From Armatimonadota bacterium (GTDB taxonomy: Bacteria > Armatimonadota > UBA5829), in the NCBI GenBank assembly GCA_023474015.1, contig JAMCYN010000049.1, forward strand, positions 97,795 through 161,794: DNA of 64,000 nucleotides, given 5' to 3'. Under the pieces are notes generated by a model. It worked only from the letters and a program-made list of their open reading frames with translations, was not told the DNA's origin and searched no databases. Positions 62,562-64,000 of the stretch are shown here, piece after piece (position 1 is the stretch's first letter; each line of letters begins with the position of its first letter). A program made the position numbers and the translations under genes.

Positions 62562-62670
62562 CAGGGAATAGGGAGTAGGGAACAGGGAACAGAAGAGAAG
62601 GGAGGGATTCGGAAACCCAGCCGAACGTACGCGGTCCGTTCTGTTCCCTATTCCCTATTCCCTCTCCCTG
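62562..62670. repeat. composite repeat with inverted heptad arrays (copy 2)
   Basis: GGGAATAGGGAGTAGGGAAC and further units (62562-62601), then GGGAGGGATTCGGAAACC, CGAACGTACGCGGTCC, and the inverted array TTCTGTTCCCTATTCCCT with more units to 62670. The two arrays are reverse complements and can pair around a 37-base loop. The right array encodes the final RERE and TAG stop of aroB. Confidence 0.85.
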
Positions 62671-63749
62671 TGCTGCTCTATCGCCCCGGCCAGCGCCTCG
62701 CGGCTGATGCCGCCGAAGACCTCGCATGAGCCGATGCGGGTGGGCAAGGCAAGCCTCAGGCTCCCGCCGACAGTCTTCTTATCAAGTTCAATAGCGCGCA
62801 CAATCTCAGCCGTATCCAGCGCGGAATCCATGGTGACAGGCAAACGAAATCTCTTCAGCGTACGGGCAATCTCACTGGCGATGCCCCGCTCGGCATATCC
62901 GCACATCTCGGCAAGCAGCGCCTCGGTCACCATACCTATGGAAGACGCTTCTCCGTGACGATACTTGCCGTAACCGCTCAGCATCTCGATCGCGTGTCCC
63001 ACCGTGTGGCCGTAGTTGAGTATCGCCCTCAGGCCGGACTCGCGCTCATCGGCCTGAACCACATCACGCTTGATTTCGACCGACCGCCGTACCGCATCCT
63101 CGATCACATCCCCTTTGCGAACCAGGATGTCCGCCGCGCGGCTATCAAGAAAATCGTAGTACTCTTGATCGTAGATTATACCATGCTTGACTACCTCCGC
63201 CAACCCGGAGCGGAGTTCGCGGACCGGCAGGGTGTTCAGCGTCAGAATATCAATCACGACCGCCCGAGGCTGATGAAACGCGCCGACGAGGTTCTTCCCC
63301 CGCGGAAGGTCCACGCCTGTCTTTCCCCCGATGCTTGCATCCACTTGTGCCAGAAGCGTCGTCGGGACCTGGTAGAAATCAATGCCACGCATATACGTCG
63401 CCGCCGCGAACCCGGCCATGTCCCCGATCACGCCGCCGCCCAGCGCGATAACCGCCCCTCCGCGGTCCATCTTCATGTCGAGCAGCGCGTCGTAGACCCT
63501 GCTAACCGTCCCCAGTGTCTTGGAGCGCTCCCCAGAGGGCACGACAACCAACTCCGCCTCGATCCCCGCCTCAGCCAGGCTCGTCAGCACGGGCTCGGCA
63601 TAATATCGCGCGATGACCGGATTCGACAGCACCGCAGCCCGGGTCGGCTTCCGTATCGAAGCCACAATCCCCCCCAGGCGCGACATCACACCAGCGCCAA
63701 TAGTAATAACGTAGGATCTCTCGCCAAGGTCAACTCTAACTTCGCTCAT
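62655..63749 (-). CDS. aroB: 3-dehydroquinate synthase
   Basis: A 364-residue shikimate-pathway enzyme using NAD and a divalent metal. Motifs: VVPSGERSKTL, GGGVIGDMAGFAAATYMRG, TTLLAQVDASIGGKTGVD, the zinc ligands in LRAILNYGHTVGHAIE and KYRHGEA. ATG 63749 gives the family N-terminus; the longer frame would translate palindromic repeats. The last residues come from a heptad array. Confidence 0.95.
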   Translation of the reverse strand: MSEVRVDLGERSYVITIGAGVMSRLGGIVASIRKPTRAAVLSNPVIARYYAEPVLTSLAEAGIEAELVVVPSGERSKTLGTVSRVYDALLDMKMDRGGAVIALGGGVIGDMAGFAAATYMRGIDFYQVPTTLLAQVDASIGGKTGVDLPRGKNLVGAFHQPRAVVIDILTLNTLPVRELRSGLAEVVKHGIIYDQEYYDFLDSRAADILVRKGDVIEDAVRRSVEIKRDVVQADERESGLRAILNYGHTVGHAIEMLSGYGKYRHGEASSIGMVTEALLAEMCGYAERGIASEIARTLKRFRLPVTMDSALDTAEIVRAIELDKKTVGGSLRLALPTRIGSCEVFGGISREALAGAIEQHRERE

Positions 63750-63761
63750 AGCTCCATCTCT

Positions 63762-63836
63762 GGTTGCTTCAGTTGCATGCAGCCGAAGCACCGTGACTCC
63801 ATAAGTTGGTTGCTTCGGTTGCATACAGCCGAAGCA
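63762..63836. repeat. two 29-bp imperfect palindromic repeats
   Basis: Copies at 63762-63790 and 63808-63836 match at 27 of 29 positions. Each begins GGTTGCTTC and ends CAGCCGAAGCA; the second copy contains GCTTCGG/CCGAAGC as a 7-bp stem. They lie between aroB and the intron end. Confidence 0.75.
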
Positions 63837-63859
63837 GAGGGGCGCCATGTCTTTCCAGT

Positions 63860-64000
63860 ATCGAGTAGGTGGGTTCGTCACCGGCCCCACCTCTCACACC
63901 ACCGTACGTGCCGTTCGGCATACGGCGGTTCTCAAAGAATCAGGCGAAGCGTTGATGTGTATAGAGCAGACTGACAAGCCCCTGCCGGTGGAGCCAGCGG
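63860..64000 (-). mobile_element. group II intron, 3' end (domains V and VI)
   Basis: Read on the minus strand, positions 63931-63898 form a 34-base hairpin with the domain V layout: outer stem ACCGCCGTA/TACGGTGGT, a two-base CG bulge on the 3' side, an inner GCC/GGC stem and a GAAC tetraloop. A second stem, AGGTGGG/CCCACCT, fits domain VI, and the intron would end at CTACTCGAT near 63860. The rest lies outside the window. Confidence 0.7.
63940..64000 (-). CDS. group II intron reverse transcriptase/maturase, C-terminal end (partial)
   Basis: The last residues on the minus strand read RWLHRQGLVSLLYTHQRFA and stop nine bases before domain V. A short gap between the maturase ORF and domain V is usual for bacterial ORF-containing introns. 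Most of the protein is outside the window, so integrity cannot be judged. Confidence 0.5.
   Translation of the reverse strand, partial: RWLHRQGLVSLLYTHQRFA

Noticed and set aside
18845..62670. CRISPR array interpretation of the repeats
   Set aside because: Units are 7 bases with no spacers and there are no cas genes.
62955..63974. 339-codon plus-strand frame near the window end
   Set aside because: It is antisense to aroB and runs through palindromic repeats and the intron end.

Overview
The window is dense chromosomal DNA, with roughly 60 genes in mostly short-spaced operons. No rRNA, CRISPR array or prophage was seen. The organism looks like a free-living, probably diderm bacterium of moderately high GC. 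Evidence: two PEP-CTERM (exosortase-type) tails, a CsgG/FlgT-like envelope protein, several HtrA proteases, a SurA/PrsA-like lipoprotein, menaquinone made by the futalosine route, an LdhH-type lactate oxidation protein, a WhiG/FliA-like sigma factor and PASTA kinase signalling. An Armatimonadota-like or other deep-branching lineage would fit, but this is inference; no taxonomic marker is in the window.

Layout. 1-10.2 kb: end of a PEP-CTERM gene, a multi-PAS SpoIIE phosphatase, a mannose-1-phosphate guanylyltransferase, a response regulator and histidine kinase pair, and an active four-PDZ HtrA protease followed by a catalytically dead relative. 10.2-20 kb: tRNA-Val, a small EF-Tu-domain-2-like protein, two family 2 glycosyltransferases, an oxidoreductase remnant, a five-PAS GGDEF-EAL protein, an Fe-S flavoprotein, a phosphoesterase, a sigma factor and a SurA-like foldase. 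20-29.8 kb: aconitase, a 2-oxoacid dehydrogenase E2, an HDOD protein and a metX-metW-ldhH-methyltransferase run. 29.8-37.2 kb: ubiD-ubiX-ubiA-mqnE-mqnA-mqnC, then a second PEP-CTERM gene and an MTAP-type phosphorylase. 37.5-52.4 kb: surE, a membrane protein with a small HExxH protein, hemB, an RRM protein, an Lrp plus radical-SAM pair, the CsgG/FlgT-like protein, lipoamide dehydrogenase, an NmrA-like protein, a membrane protein, a histidine phosphatase and a Clp1-like polynucleotide kinase. 52.6-63.7 kb: a minus-strand supra-operon (DUF362, PASTA kinase, rpe, membrane protein, ribD, ribE, ribBA, ribH, htrA, yfcE), with aroB upstream. The last 140 bases are the 3' end of a group II intron (domains V and VI plus a maturase C-terminus).

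The most striking non-gene signal is a set of dispersed intergenic arrays with a 7-bp period in several unrelated sequence families (GGGAACA/GGGAATA, TCTAACC/TCTAACT, GCAGAAT, GGATTGC, GGGTTAC). They sit preferentially at gene 3' ends and often supply the stop codon and last residues. Some are arms of large hairpins, and others flank a shared non-repeat core, so they look like composite structured repeat elements. Several coding starts were reset from promoter and ribosome-binding-site evidence and may differ from the longest reading frame.
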